From positions 2,914,001 through 2,978,000 of the forward strand of contig NZ_JACCAE010000001.1 of assembly GCF_013409205.1 (NCBI RefSeq): a DNA stretch of 64,000 nucleotides. Reading direction: 5' to 3'. Positions within the stretch are counted from its first letter, which is position 1. Each line of letters begins with the position of its first letter. Shown piece after piece: positions 47,789 through 59,221 of the stretch. The position numbers were made by a program, and so were the translations under genes. The notes below the pieces were generated by a model. The model searched no databases. It was not told the origin of the DNA and saw nothing but the letters and a program-made list of their open reading frames with translations. This DNA is from Janibacter cremeus. Its GTDB lineage: Bacteria; Actinomycetota; Actinomycetes; Actinomycetales; Dermatophilaceae.

Positions 47789-48541
47789 GTGACCGCACCT
47801 CTCTTCCTCGTCGACCCCGGGGCCCTCGACGGCCTCGGGGTCGACGACGTCGTCGAGCTCACCGGCTCCGAGGCGCACCACGCCGCCACGGTGATGCGGC
47901 TGCGGGTCGACGAGGAGGTCCTCGTCGCCGATCGCGGTGGTGCCCGCGTGTGCACCGCCGCCGCATCCGTGGCCAGCGACCTCGTGTCCCTGCGCGTGAC
48001 CCGCCGAATGGACGAGCCGGCGCCCTCCCTGCGCCTCGTGCTCGTCCAGTCACTGGCCAAGGACGGGCGCGACGAGGACGCCGTCGAGGCCGCCACCGAG
48101 CTCGGGGTCGACGGCGTCATCCCGTGGCAGGCGGACCGCTCGATCGTGCGGTGGAAGGGTGCCAAGGTCGACAAGGGCCGGCGCAAGTGGGTCAACGTCA
48201 TCGAGCGCGCCGCCAAGCAATCCCGCCGCGGGCGGTGGCCCGGCCTCGGCGAGCTCGTCACGACGACCGGGCTCGCCGAGCGATGCCACGCGAAGGGGGT
48301 CACCCCCTTCGTCCTGCACGAGGACGCGACCACCCCGCTGGCGGGCGTCGAGCTGCCCGACGCCGGGGAGATCCTCCTCATCGTCGGGCCCGAAGGGGGT
48401 ATCTCACCTCACGAGATGGGCCTTCTCACCGACGCCGGCGCGCGGTCGGTGCGGCTGGGGCCGCACGTCCTGCGGGCGTCCACCGCGGGGCCGGCGGCGG
48501 TTGCCACCATCAGCACCCGCGGTCGGTGGGGTTGGGCGTGA
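47789..48541 (+). CDS. rsmE: 16S rRNA (uracil1498-N3)-methyltransferase
   Basis: 250 residues of the SPOUT class: an N-terminal PUA-like domain (LTGSEAHHAATVMRLRVDEEV) and the knotted SAM site LLIVGPEGGISPHEMGLL with RLGPHVLRASTAGPAA. The GTG at 47789 is 19 bp past the dnaJ stop; the hrcA-dnaJ-rsmE order is widespread. Two CGAAGGGGG copies in opposite orientation (48291-48311) form a hairpin inside the gene. Confidence 0.94.
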   Translation: MTAPLFLVDPGALDGLGVDDVVELTGSEAHHAATVMRLRVDEEVLVADRGGARVCTAAASVASDLVSLRVTRRMDEPAPSLRLVLVQSLAKDGRDEDAVEAATELGVDGVIPWQADRSIVRWKGAKVDKGRRKWVNVIERAAKQSRRGRWPGLGELVTTTGLAERCHAKGVTPFVLHEDATTPLAGVELPDAGEILLIVGPEGGISPHEMGLLTDAGARSVRLGPHVLRASTAGPAAVATISTRGRWGWA

Positions 48542-48603
48542 GGCTGGCCGGGTAAGTGACTACGGTCGCTGCATTCCCAAGAGACGAAGGAGCGTTGCCC
48601 TCG

Positions 48604-49452
48604 ATGACGGCCGGACGCCCCACCGTGACGCATCAGTTCTTCGAGTGGCACGGCGGTACCGACGAGGACCAGGCGGAGCTCGCGAGCTGGTCCGACGCCA
48701 GGGCGGCGGACATGGGTCCGTTGCTGGCCCGATTCCGTGGCGGGGTCCACGCGCGGTTGTGGGGCAAGGGGGCCCTGCTCGCCGTGGACCTGGGTCTGGC
48801 CTTCGGGGTCCTGCGGGCGCTGGTCGGTTCCCCGGAGGATCTCGCCCGAGACGTCGTCGCCATCTTCCTCGCTGCCACGGTGCTCGTCGGGATGGCGCTC
48901 GTCCTCCTGCTGCTGGCCGCGAGACGCCGCCGACACGAGGTGCGCAGTGGTGGGCTCGTGCTGCGGGCCACCGCCGACGCACCGGCAGCGGCCGTGCCGT
49001 GGGCGAGCGTCGACCCCGGCCGGGCCTTCATCGCTCCGAGCACCGCCACGGCCACTGGCCGGGTCGCCTCCTTCCTGCAACGAGCCGTCCGGCCTCCGGC
49101 AGTCGTCGTCAACGGGTCGGTCCGAGGAGCCGACGGGCCGGATGGGGCGAACGCCGTCCTGCGTCACGGCCGAGTGGGCGAGGGGTCCTTCGGTTGGTGG
49201 CAGATCGGGGTCGGCGACCCCGTGGCCGTCCTCACGGCCATGGAGACGGCGATGGTGGCCGAGGGCTACCCCGCCGAGGGCATGGCCAGCCGGGCCCTCT
49301 TTCGCGAGTCCACTCTGCGGGCGATGGGCCGGGACGCGGCCAGGGTGCTCGACCGGACCCTGGCTGATCCCGTCATCGGGGTCTCGCCCGCGGGCGCCCG
49401 GAGCCGGGGAGCGGACCCGGCGCACTCGTGGCGGGACCATCGCCCCACGTAG
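48604..49452 (+). CDS. Uncharacterised two-helix membrane protein
   Basis: 282 residues: a soluble N-terminus, a hydrophobic hairpin at about 55-110 ending LLLLAARRRR, then a C-terminal domain with VPWASVDPGRAFI resembling PH-like membrane domains (bPH style). Family not recognised. Start uncertain: ATG 48604 lies 11 nt after AAGGAG, while a TTG at 48595 is closer. It ends 13 bp before phoH, so may share its transcript. Confidence 0.65.
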   Translation: MTAGRPTVTHQFFEWHGGTDEDQAELASWSDARAADMGPLLARFRGGVHARLWGKGALLAVDLGLAFGVLRALVGSPEDLARDVVAIFLAATVLVGMALVLLLLAARRRRHEVRSGGLVLRATADAPAAAVPWASVDPGRAFIAPSTATATGRVASFLQRAVRPPAVVVNGSVRGADGPDGANAVLRHGRVGEGSFGWWQIGVGDPVAVLTAMETAMVAEGYPAEGMASRALFRESTLRAMGRDAARVLDRTLADPVIGVSPAGARSRGADPAHSWRDHRPT

Positions 49453-49465
49453 ACTGGTGCGCACG

Positions 49466-50512
49466 ATGCCTCGACCAGACCAACCCGACCTGCGCGCCCT
49501 CGGCCCGATCTCCGACGACCCGCGACGTGAGGACTCCACGTCCGCGACGCTGCAGCAGACGATCGTGCTGCCCGACAACGTGCCCATGGTCAATCTCCTG
49601 GGGCCCACGGACGAGCTGCTGCGGACGATGGAGCGAGCCTTCCCCCGGACCGAGATCCTCGTGCGCGGCAACGAGTTCCGCCTGCGCGGGCCCGAGCACG
49701 ACCTCGGGGTCATCGATCGTCTCCTCGACGAGCTGATGGAGATCATCGAGGCCGGGCAACCGCTGAACCGGGATGCCGTCGAGCGCTCGATCACCATGCT
49801 CCGCGGGCAGGCGCGCGAGCGCCCCGCCGACGTGCTGACGACCAACATCGTCTCCAACCGCGGCCGCACCATCCGCCCCAAGACACTGGGGCAGAAGCAC
49901 TATGTCGATGTCATCGAGGACAACACGGTGATCTTCGGGATCGGTCCGGCCGGTACCGGCAAGACGTATCTGGCGATGGCCAAGGCCGTCGCGGCCCTGC
50001 AGGCCAAGCAGGTCCAGCGGATCATCCTCACCCGACCGGCCGTGGAGGCAGGGGAGAAACTCGGCTTCCTGCCCGGCACGCTGGGTGACAAGATCGACCC
50101 CTACCTGCGGCCGCTCTACGACGCCCTGCACGACATGCTCGACCCGGAGTCGATCCCGCGGCTCATGGCGGCCGGGACGATCGAAGTCGCCCCGCTGGCC
50201 TTCATGCGCGGGCGTACGTTGAACGACTCCTTCATCATCCTCGACGAGGCGCAGAACACCTCGCCCGAGCAGATGAAGATGTTCCTCACCCGACTGGGCT
50301 TCGGCTCCAAGATGGTCGTCACCGGCGACACCAGCCAGATCGACCTGCCGGGCGGCGTCCAGTCCGGTCTGAAGATCGTCCAGCGCATCCTCGCCGACGT
50401 CGACGGGGTGCAGTTCGCCCATCTCGATGCCACCGACGTCGTGCGGCACCGCCTCGTCGGGGAGATCGTCAACGCCTATGACCGGTACGACGCGACGAAG
50501 GGTCAGCAGTGA
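49466..50512 (+). CDS. phoH: PhoH-family ATPase
   Basis: 348 residues: an N-terminal KH-like domain ([15 protein letters not shown] region, [19 protein letters not shown]), then the ATPase with Walker [12 protein letters not shown] and Walker [11 protein letters not shown], plus [12 protein letters not shown]. It is linked with YbeY in ribosome/RNA metabolism. TAGACT ends 10 nt upstream of the ATG. ybeY overlaps the stop by 4 bp. Confidence 0.94.
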   Translation: MPRPDQPDLRALGPISDDPRREDSTSATLQQTIVLPDNVPMVNLLGPTDELLRTMERAFPRTEILVRGNEFRLRGPEHDLGVIDRLLDELMEIIEAGQPLNRDAVERSITMLRGQARERPADVLTTNIVSNRGRTIRPKTLGQKHYVDVIEDNTVIFGIGPAGTGKTYLAMAKAVAALQAKQVQRIILTRPAVEAGEKLGFLPGTLGDKIDPYLRPLYDALHDMLDPESIPRLMAAGTIEVAPLAFMRGRTLNDSFIILDEAQNTSPEQMKMFLTRLGFGSKMVVTGDTSQIDLPGGVQSGLKIVQRILADVDGVQFAHLDATDVVRHRLVGEIVNAYDRYDATKGQQ

Positions 50513-50979
50513 GCATCGAGGTCCTCAACGAGACCGACCATGAGATCGACGAGGGCGAGTTCGTCGCCATCTCCCGTTATGTCCTGTCCGAGATGCGGGT
50601 CCACCCACAGGCCGAGCTGTGCATCCGGATGGTCGGCGAGGACACGATGACCGTCCTGCACGAGCAGTGGATGGACCTGCCCGGACCGACCGACGTCATG
50701 AGCTTCCCGATGGACGAGCTCGAGCCCGCAGGTGAGGGCCAGGAGCCCGAGGAGGGCATCCTCGGCGACATCGTCCTGTGTCCCTCCGTCGCCATGAAGC
50801 AGGCCGCCGAGGCCGGTCACGCGACGATCGAGGAGATGCTGCTGCTGACCACGCACGGAATCCTCCACCTGCTGGGTTACGACCACGCGGAGGTCGATGA
50901 GGAGAAGGAGATGTTCGAGCTGCAGCGCCAGCTCCTGCTGACCTTCCTCGCGCAGCGGGGGAGGGAGACCGGGGCGTGA
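50509..50979 (+). CDS. ybeY: Endoribonuclease YbeY
   Basis: 156 residues, a zinc-dependent endonuclease for 16S rRNA 3' maturation and rRNA quality control. The zinc motif HGILHLLGYDH (His-x3-His-x5-His) lies near the C-terminus, with PTDVMSFPMDE and GDIVLCPSVA before it. GTG start overlapping the phoH stop. Operon phoH-ybeY-CBS protein-era, each junction a 4-bp overlap. Confidence 0.95.
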   Translation: MSIEVLNETDHEIDEGEFVAISRYVLSEMRVHPQAELCIRMVGEDTMTVLHEQWMDLPGPTDVMSFPMDELEPAGEGQEPEEGILGDIVLCPSVAMKQAAEAGHATIEEMLLLTTHGILHLLGYDHAEVDEEKEMFELQRQLLLTFLAQRGRETGA

Positions 50980-52268
50980 CCGGTTTCATCGTCGGCGCCG
51001 TCGTCTCGATCGTCGTCGCCTTCGTCCTCACGCTCATCGACGCCGCCATCGGCTCCGCCTCCCGCGTCGCCGCCGAGGACGCCGAGAGCGAGGGCCGGCG
51101 CGGGGCCAAGGAACTGCGCGCCATCCTCGCCGAGAGCGCCGGACCGATCTCGGTCATCGCCTTCCTGCGGGCCATCGCCGAGGCCTCGGCCGCCGTGCTC
51201 ATCGCGCTCGTCGTCGTCGAGCAGGTCGAGCGCACCTGGCTCGCGCTGATCATCTCCGTGGCGATCATGGTCGTGGTGACCTTCGTGCTCGTCGGTGTCT
51301 CGCCACGCACGCTGGGACAGCTGCACAGCACCGCGATCGCCCTGGTCGCGGCCCCCTTCGTCATCTGGCTCCGCCGTATCCTCGGGCCCTTCGCCCGGCT
51401 GCTGGTCACCGTCAGCAACGCCTTCACGCCCGGAGGTGGCTACCGGGACGGACCCTTCCGCTCGGAGGCCGAGCTGCGCGACCTGCTCGACCTCGCGGGA
51501 GAGAACGCGCTCATCGAGGACGAGGAGCGCGACATGCTCCACTCGGTCTTCGAGCTCGGTGACACGCTCGCCCACGAAGTGATGGTCCCGCGCACCGACA
51601 TGATCACCATCGAGTCCGACAAGCCGGCGCGCAAGGGGCTCAACCTCTTCATCCGGTCCGGGTTCTCCCGGGTGCCGGTCGTCGGCGAGTCCAGCGACGA
51701 CATCGTCGGGCTGGTCTACCTCAAGGACGTCGTGCGCTCCCTCCTGGCCGACGAGGGAGCACTGGAGCGGGCGGTCTCGACGTTCATGCGACCGGCCCCC
51801 TTCGTCCCCGAGAGCAAGCCGGTCGACCAGCTGCTGCGCGAGATGCAGGTCGACCAGACGCACGCCGCGATCGTCGTCGACGAGTACGGGGGAACCGCCG
51901 GTCTGGTGACGATCGAGGACATCCTCGAGGAGATCGTCGGTGAGATCGCCGACGAGTACGACCGCGAGGGGCCCGGCGTGGAGGACCTCGGGGACGGTCG
52001 CCACCGGGTCCCGGCCGCCTTCGGCGTGGACGACCTGGCCGAGCTCTACGACGTGGATCTTCAGGACGAGGAGGTCGACACCGTCGCAGGGCTGCTCGGG
52101 AAGGTCACCGGTCGGGTGCCGATCAGCGGTGCCCACTGCGAGGTGGCAGGGTTGTCGCTGACGGCTGAGAAGATGTCCGGACGACGGCACCGTGTCGCGA
52201 CGGTCATCGTCGAGCGCGTCGCGGCGCCGGACGCGGACGAGATGACGGACCAGGAGATCGGGGCATGA
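50976..52268 (+). CDS. CNNM/CorC-type transporter with CBS pair (hemolysin family)
   Basis: 430 residues: an N-terminal CNNM membrane domain with about four helices (to about residue 135), two CBS domains (HEVMVPRTDMITIE ... FSRVPVVGESSDDIVGLVYLKD; HAAIVVDEYGGTAGLVTIEDILEEIVGEI) and the C-terminal CorC_HlyC domain. Relatives export Mg2+ or Co2+; the hemolysin name is historical. Translationally coupled to ybeY and era. Confidence 0.92.
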   Translation: MTGFIVGAVVSIVVAFVLTLIDAAIGSASRVAAEDAESEGRRGAKELRAILAESAGPISVIAFLRAIAEASAAVLIALVVVEQVERTWLALIISVAIMVVVTFVLVGVSPRTLGQLHSTAIALVAAPFVIWLRRILGPFARLLVTVSNAFTPGGGYRDGPFRSEAELRDLLDLAGENALIEDEERDMLHSVFELGDTLAHEVMVPRTDMITIESDKPARKGLNLFIRSGFSRVPVVGESSDDIVGLVYLKDVVRSLLADEGALERAVSTFMRPAPFVPESKPVDQLLREMQVDQTHAAIVVDEYGGTAGLVTIEDILEEIVGEIADEYDREGPGVEDLGDGRHRVPAAFGVDDLAELYDVDLQDEEVDTVAGLLGKVTGRVPISGAHCEVAGLSLTAEKMSGRRHRVATVIVERVAAPDADEMTDQEIGA

Positions 52269-53197
52269 GCGTGGACGGTGCGCAGTGGAAGGCAGGCTTT
52301 GCCGCTCTCGTCGGACGGCCCAACGCCGGCAAGTCGACGCTGACCAACGCCCTTGTCGGGGACAAGGTGGCGATCACCTCGAGCAAGCCACAGACGACCC
52401 GGCACACCATCCGCGGGATCGTCACGCGGCCCGGCGAGCGCGAGCAGCTGATCCTCGTCGACACCCCCGGGCTGCACAAGCCGCGCACGCTGCTGGGGGA
52501 GCGCCTGAACGACCTCGTCCGCGAGACGCTGCTCGAGGTCGACGTCATCGGCTTCTGCCTGCCGGCGGACCAGAAGATCGGCCCGGGTGACGGTTTCATC
52601 GCCGCCGACCTGATCGAGCTGCAGCGAGCGAAGAAGGTGCCGGTCGTGGCCATCGCGACCAAGGCGGACGCCGTGGACAAGGAGCGGATGGCCGAGCACC
52701 TCATCGCGATCGATCGGCTCGGGGACTGGGCGGCCATCGTGCCGTGCTCGGCCGTACGTGGTGACCAGGTCGAGGACGTCCTGACGGTACTCGCCGAGCA
52801 CCTGCCCCCCTCGCCCGCACCGCTCTACCCCGAGGACGCCGTCACCGACGAGCCGCAGGAGCGGATGATCGCCGAGCTCGTGCGCGAGGCGGCGCTCGAG
52901 GGGGTGCGCGACGAGCTGCCGCACAGCATCGCGGTCCTCGTCGAGGAGATCGTGCCGCGCGAGGGGCGTCCGGACGACTCGCCGATGCTCGACGTGCGCG
53001 TCCACGTCTTCGTCGAGCGCGACAGCCAGAAGGCGATCATCATCGGTCGCGGCGGGTCGCGGCTGCGGGAGGTCGGGACGACGGCCCGACGGGGCATCGA
53101 GAAGATCCTCGGGCAGCGGGTCTTCCTGGACCTCCATGTCAAGGTCGCCAAGGACTGGCAGCGGGACCCGAAGCAGATGCAGCGTCTGGGTTTCTGA
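52265..53197 (+). CDS. era: GTPase Era
   Basis: 310 residues: G1 GRPNAGKSTLTN, G3 DTPGLH, G4 TKAD, then a C-terminal KH domain (IIIGRGGSRLREVGTTARRGIEKILG) that binds the 3' end of 16S rRNA for 30S assembly. ATG 52265 overlaps the preceding stop. Last gene of the ribosome-maturation operon. Confidence 0.96.
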   Translation: MSVDGAQWKAGFAALVGRPNAGKSTLTNALVGDKVAITSSKPQTTRHTIRGIVTRPGEREQLILVDTPGLHKPRTLLGERLNDLVRETLLEVDVIGFCLPADQKIGPGDGFIAADLIELQRAKKVPVVAIATKADAVDKERMAEHLIAIDRLGDWAAIVPCSAVRGDQVEDVLTVLAEHLPPSPAPLYPEDAVTDEPQERMIAELVREAALEGVRDELPHSIAVLVEEIVPREGRPDDSPMLDVRVHVFVERDSQKAIIIGRGGSRLREVGTTARRGIEKILGQRVFLDLHVKVAKDWQRDPKQMQRLGF

Positions 53198-53226
53198 GCC
53201 GCGACCCGCGCGGCGGGACGGTGTGA

Positions 53227-54315
<1,089 letters not shown>

Positions 54316-54334
54316 TCCACGGCACCACGTGGTG

Positions 54335-54370
54335 AGAGCGGCCGGTCACCTGGTGGTGGCCGGCCGCTCT
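54335..54370 (+). terminator. Terminator after asd
   Basis: 16-bp stem (54335-54350 with 54355-54370, one G-U type position) and a 4-nt loop, 19 bp past the stop. It separates asd from the leuA leader. Confidence 0.8.
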
Positions 54371-54413
54371 CGTCCAGATCGTGACCAGCGTCTCGGCGCT
54401 GTGTCACAGGGAG

Positions 54414-56285
<1,872 letters not shown>

Positions 56286-56301
56286 TCAGGTAGGACGAAG
56301 G

Positions 56302-56324
56302 GGGTCGGTCATGGTGACCGACCC
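56302..56324 (+). terminator. Terminator after leuA
   Basis: Perfect 10-bp stem (56302-56311 with 56315-56324) and a 3-nt loop, bracketed by CGAAG and CTTCG so that the stem can extend. It contains a copy of the CGAAGGGGG nonamer. Confidence 0.75.
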
Positions 56325-56401
56325 TCTTCGCTCGTCTCCACGGTACGGTGACGCCCGCGACGGGCACCGTCGCTGATCGAGATGCACTGACCGGAGGACC
56401 G

Positions 56402-57175
56402 TTGGGCACGTATGTCGAGGACCCGCAGTTCGAGGCCCTGAAGCGATGGGCGAAGACGTCTGACTTTCCTGATCCGGTCCGTTGGGGTGAGGTCGAGGCC
56501 GTGATCCTGGCGGATCCACCACCTGCGCGGGACCAGATGGACCCGATGCTGAGGAAGAACGACCGGGTGCGCAGTCTGGTCGGATACCTCATCGCGCTCC
56601 CGATGGTGGTGGTGACGTTTGGCTCGCCGCTCGTCGTGCTCGGATTCGTCATATCCCGCGTCGTGCTCGACCGGAGCGTTCCGGAGGACAGCTGGTGGTT
56701 CGTCCTTCTGCGGATCGAGTTCTTCGCTGCGATCGTCATCTCCGTCTTTCCCATCCTGATGTGGTGGACCACCAGGCGGCGGGCACGCATGGATCTCCTC
56801 CTCAGCGGTGGGAGCAGCGCGGCTTCCTTCGCGAGCGTCGGGCTGCTGTTCACGACGCCTCGGGCTGGTGGGTGGTCGGCGTTCGCGTTCTATGCCCTGA
56901 TCGCCGCGGTGGCCGGGCTGGTGGTCTTCGTCTTCATGCTCGTGAAGGCTCGACCAGGGATCAGGCGCCCGTGGCGAGAGCGGTGGCGGGAGATCACGCC
57001 GGAGGAGAAGTGGTACCGGGGATCGCGCGCCGGGGTCCTGGAGGAACTGGCGCAGCGGGGACTGGTCAGCACATCGGACACCACGGCCATGACGGGGATG
57101 CCACTGCGCACGTGGCACGAGCTCGACGAGAACTCACCGCAGGCGTGGGTAGCGAGAGACCGCCCGGGCGCCTGA
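56402..57175 (+). CDS. Uncharacterised four-helix membrane protein
   Basis: 257 residues: a soluble N-terminus (GTYVEDPQFEALKRWAKTSDF), four membrane segments in two pairs between about 60 and 185, and a basic then polar C-terminus ending near LRTWHELDENSPQAW. No family recognised. The TTG at 56402 is chosen because GGAGGA lies 3 nt upstream; a GTG at 56348 would extend it by 18 residues. Its lower G+C than its neighbours hints at more recent acquisition. Confidence 0.62.
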   Translation: MGTYVEDPQFEALKRWAKTSDFPDPVRWGEVEAVILADPPPARDQMDPMLRKNDRVRSLVGYLIALPMVVVTFGSPLVVLGFVISRVVLDRSVPEDSWWFVLLRIEFFAAIVISVFPILMWWTTRRRARMDLLLSGGSSAASFASVGLLFTTPRAGGWSAFAFYALIAAVAGLVVFVFMLVKARPGIRRPWRERWREITPEEKWYRGSRAGVLEELAQRGLVSTSDTTAMTGMPLRTWHELDENSPQAWVARDRPGA

Positions 57176-57202
57176 GACATCTGCCCGACACCGGGCCGGG
57201 AC

Positions 57203-57826
57203 TCACCGCACCCCGGCGACCCGGTACTGGATCGAGATACGTGGACCGACGGCGGCGCTCGTCTTGGGAACGGAGTGGTCCCACGTGCGCTGGCAGGCCC
57301 CACCCATGACGGCCAGGTCACCGTGGCCGAGTGACAGTCGCTGGGAGCGACCACCGTCGCGGGGTCGGAAGGTCAGGTGGCGGGCCGAGCCGAGCGAGAC
57401 GATCGCGACCATGGTGTCGGCGGTGCGACTGCGGCCGATGCGGTCCCCGTGCCAGGCCACCGAGTCGGAGCCGTCGCGGTAGAGGCACAGTCCGGCGGTG
57501 ACGAAGGGCTCGCCGAGCTCCGGCGCGTAGTGCTCGGTCAGCCGCTCGCGCATGTCCACGAGCATCGGGTGGGGCAGCGCCTCGCCCGCGGAGTAGAAGC
57601 AGGTCAGCCGCGGCACGTCGACGACCGAGTCGTACATGGTGCGCCGCTCGGAGCGCCACGGCACCTCGTGCAGCAGCGTCTCGAGGACGTCGTCGGCGCC
57701 GCATGCCCAGCCGGGCACCTGATCGACCCACGCGCTGCCGTCGAGGTAGCGACGATGGCGCGACTGCAGGTCCCCGAGGGTCGGGGCGTCGGCGGTGTCG
57801 AAGAGCGAGGACTGGAGCGCCTGCAT
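57203..57826 (-). CDS. alkB: AlkB-like Fe(II)/2-oxoglutarate dioxygenase
   Basis: 207 residues. Oxidative demethylation of alkylated bases: iron ligands H126 and D128 (AWHGDRIGR) and H184 (TWDHSVP), 2-oxoglutarate arginines R196 and R202 (RISIQYR). The ATG at 57826 has AGGAG 8 nt upstream, and that ribosome site is the last chromosomal sequence before the IS110 element. The LexA box at 59146-59161 would have been its promoter before the insertion, so expression is probably lost or now driven from the IS. Confidence 0.9.
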   Translation of the reverse strand: MQALQSSLFDTADAPTLGDLQSRHRRYLDGSAWVDQVPGWACGADDVLETLLHEVPWRSERRTMYDSVVDVPRLTCFYSAGEALPHPMLVDMRERLTEHYAPELGEPFVTAGLCLYRDGSDSVAWHGDRIGRSRTADTMVAIVSLGSARHLTFRPRDGGRSQRLSLGHGDLAVMGGACQRTWDHSVPKTSAAVGPRISIQYRVAGVR

Positions 57827-57840
57827 GCGTTACTCCTATG

Positions 57841-58893
57841 TCAAGCTGCGGCCGCGAGTCCAGTCGCGGGTGCTGCCTGGTCGGTGGTCAGGTGGTGGAA
57901 GACGATGCGGGCGAGGCGTCGTTTCAGGCAACGCAGAGCTTCGCGGTTGGACATGCCTTCGGCCTTCTTCTTCTCGTAGTACGTCTTGCCCAGGGAGCCG
58001 TCGAGGCGGACCTGGGTGATGGCGATGCGGTGCAGCGCGGCATTGAGCTGACGGTTGCCCGAGCGGGTCATGCGCACCCGCCCAGCGGTATTGCCCGACC
58101 AGACCGGGATCGGCGCCACGCCGGCATGCCGGGCGAACGCGGCCTCGCTGTGGAAGCGGGCCGCGCCGGCGGACTCACCGACGAGCTTCGCGGCGGTCAA
58201 CGGCCCGCAACCGGGCATCGCCATCAGCGTGGGCGCGGCCTGCTCGGTCAGCTCGGTGATGCGCTTGGCATAGGCCTTGGCGCGGGCGGTCATGGTGATG
58301 ATGTCGTCGAGCTCGTCCAACGCGAGCTCGGCCACGACACCCTGCAGGGTGGCCAGCCAGACGCGCAGGGCCTGCTGGTGCTTGGTCAGGTCCAACGAGC
58401 GGGCCTTCGGAGCGTGGTCCGGGTCGAGCTCGTGCACCCGCCACAACAGCGAGTTGATCGTCGCGGTGCGTTGCGCGACAAGCGTTTCCCGGCGATCGAC
58501 CAACAACTTCAGCTCACGTGAAGCCTCGTCATGCGAAGCCGTCGGAAGGCTCGGTTCACGCAGGTATGCACGGGCCACGGCCAGCGCGTCGATCGGGTCG
58601 GACTTGCCGCGGGTACGCGCCACGCGCCGCTGCTCGGCCATCATCTTCGGCGGCACCCGCACCACCTGCTGACCGCTGGCCAGCAGGTCCCGCTCCAGAC
58701 GGGCGGACAGGTGCCGGCAATCCTCGATCGCCCACACGACCTCCTCGCCGAACTCCTCCCGGGCCCACCTGAGCGCCTTGTGGTGACCGGCCGTGACCGC
58801 CTCGACGGTGACCTGCCCGATCTGTTTGCCGACTTGGTCAACGGCGACGAACGTGTGCGTGCGCTTGTGGACATCGGCTCCAACAACAACCAT
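57841..58893 (-). CDS. IS110-family DEDD transposase/recombinase
   Basis: 350 residues, apparently intact. The N-terminal RuvC-like DEDD domain has D7 (GADVHKRTH), E57 (WAIEDCR), D99 and D102 (KSDPIDALAVARA); the C-terminal Tnp_IS116/IS110/IS902 domain has MPGCGPLTAAKLVGE and the serine motif TRSGNRQLN. The ATG at 58893 follows AAGGAGG. These enzymes are guided by a bridge RNA made from the element's non-coding end. Confidence 0.93.
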   Translation of the reverse strand: MVVVGADVHKRTHTFVAVDQVGKQIGQVTVEAVTAGHHKALRWAREEFGEEVVWAIEDCRHLSARLERDLLASGQQVVRVPPKMMAEQRRVARTRGKSDPIDALAVARAYLREPSLPTASHDEASRELKLLVDRRETLVAQRTATINSLLWRVHELDPDHAPKARSLDLTKHQQALRVWLATLQGVVAELALDELDDIITMTARAKAYAKRITELTEQAAPTLMAMPGCGPLTAAKLVGESAGAARFHSEAAFARHAGVAPIPVWSGNTAGRVRMTRSGNRQLNAALHRIAITQVRLDGSLGKTYYEKKKAEGMSNREALRCLKRRLARIVFHHLTTDQAAPATGLAAAA

Positions 58894-59129
58894 GGTGGTT
58901 GCCTCCTTCACTGACGAGTGACTGGACGGTTGGGCCGGTCGGCGGACACATCTCAGTGGGGGCGATGCCACGCTCCTATCAAGTCACGCCGGCCGGTCCT
59001 TCACACCAAGTGTCGACAGAACGCATGCTCATCAGCCCGAAGGCGACAGGGAGCGTAAGAGCCAGACACCCAGTGCTCAGGATCCAACCACCGCCAGCAA
59101 CAGCGGCGCCATCACCCTGACACTGACAT
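58894..59129 (-). ncRNA. Candidate bridge-RNA region of the IS110 element
   Basis: Non-coding stretch directly 5' of the transposase, with lower G+C than the genes around it. IS110-group elements encode a bridge RNA of about 170-180 nt here. Seen on the minus strand: TACGCTC (59057-59051), identical to the flank beyond the insertion (59137-59131), and GATAGGAG (58980-58973), identical to the rebuilt alkB target. Both could be target guides. RNA boundaries and folding were not determined. Confidence 0.35.
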
Positions 59130-59145
59130 CGAGCGTAGCAGCGCA

Positions 59146-59161
59146 TCGAACGGGTGTTCGA
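59146..59161. promoter_or_regulatory. Second LexA (SOS) box, between the IS110 element and recO
   Basis: TCGAACGGGTGTTCGA, an exact match to TCGAAC-N4-GTTCGA with palindromic arms. On the minus strand TACGCT (59137-59132) lies 8 bp downstream and would be the -10 of alkB. On the plus strand it is 60 bp before recO, whose own -10-like GACAAT is at 59210-59215. It probably served alkB; control of recO is possible. Confidence 0.82.
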
Positions 59162-59221
59162 CAAGCGGCGCACCGGCGTGGGGGTGCGTGTCGCGCGAGG
59201 ACGAAGGGGGACAATGCAGGG

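Larger units (their letters stand above)
57838..59129 (-). mobile_element. IS110-family insertion sequence (ends approximate)
   Basis: About 1.29 kb: transposase gene close to one end and some 235 bp of lower-G+C non-coding DNA at its 5' side, the layout of the IS110 group. Ends are proposed at ATGTCA (57838-57843) and its reverse complement TGACAT (59124-59129). Joining the flanks rebuilds a compact alkB promoter: LexA box, TACGCT, then CGATAGGAG and the ATG. An alternative right end is the CTCCTAT at 58973-58979, repeated at 57833-57839. IS110 elements make no long target duplication. Confidence 0.6.

Noticed and set aside
50976..52268. Hemolysin (toxin) function for the CBS protein
   Set aside because: The hemolysin label is historical; the CNNM, CBS and CorC domains indicate cation transport, and the ribosome-maturation operon gives no virulence context.
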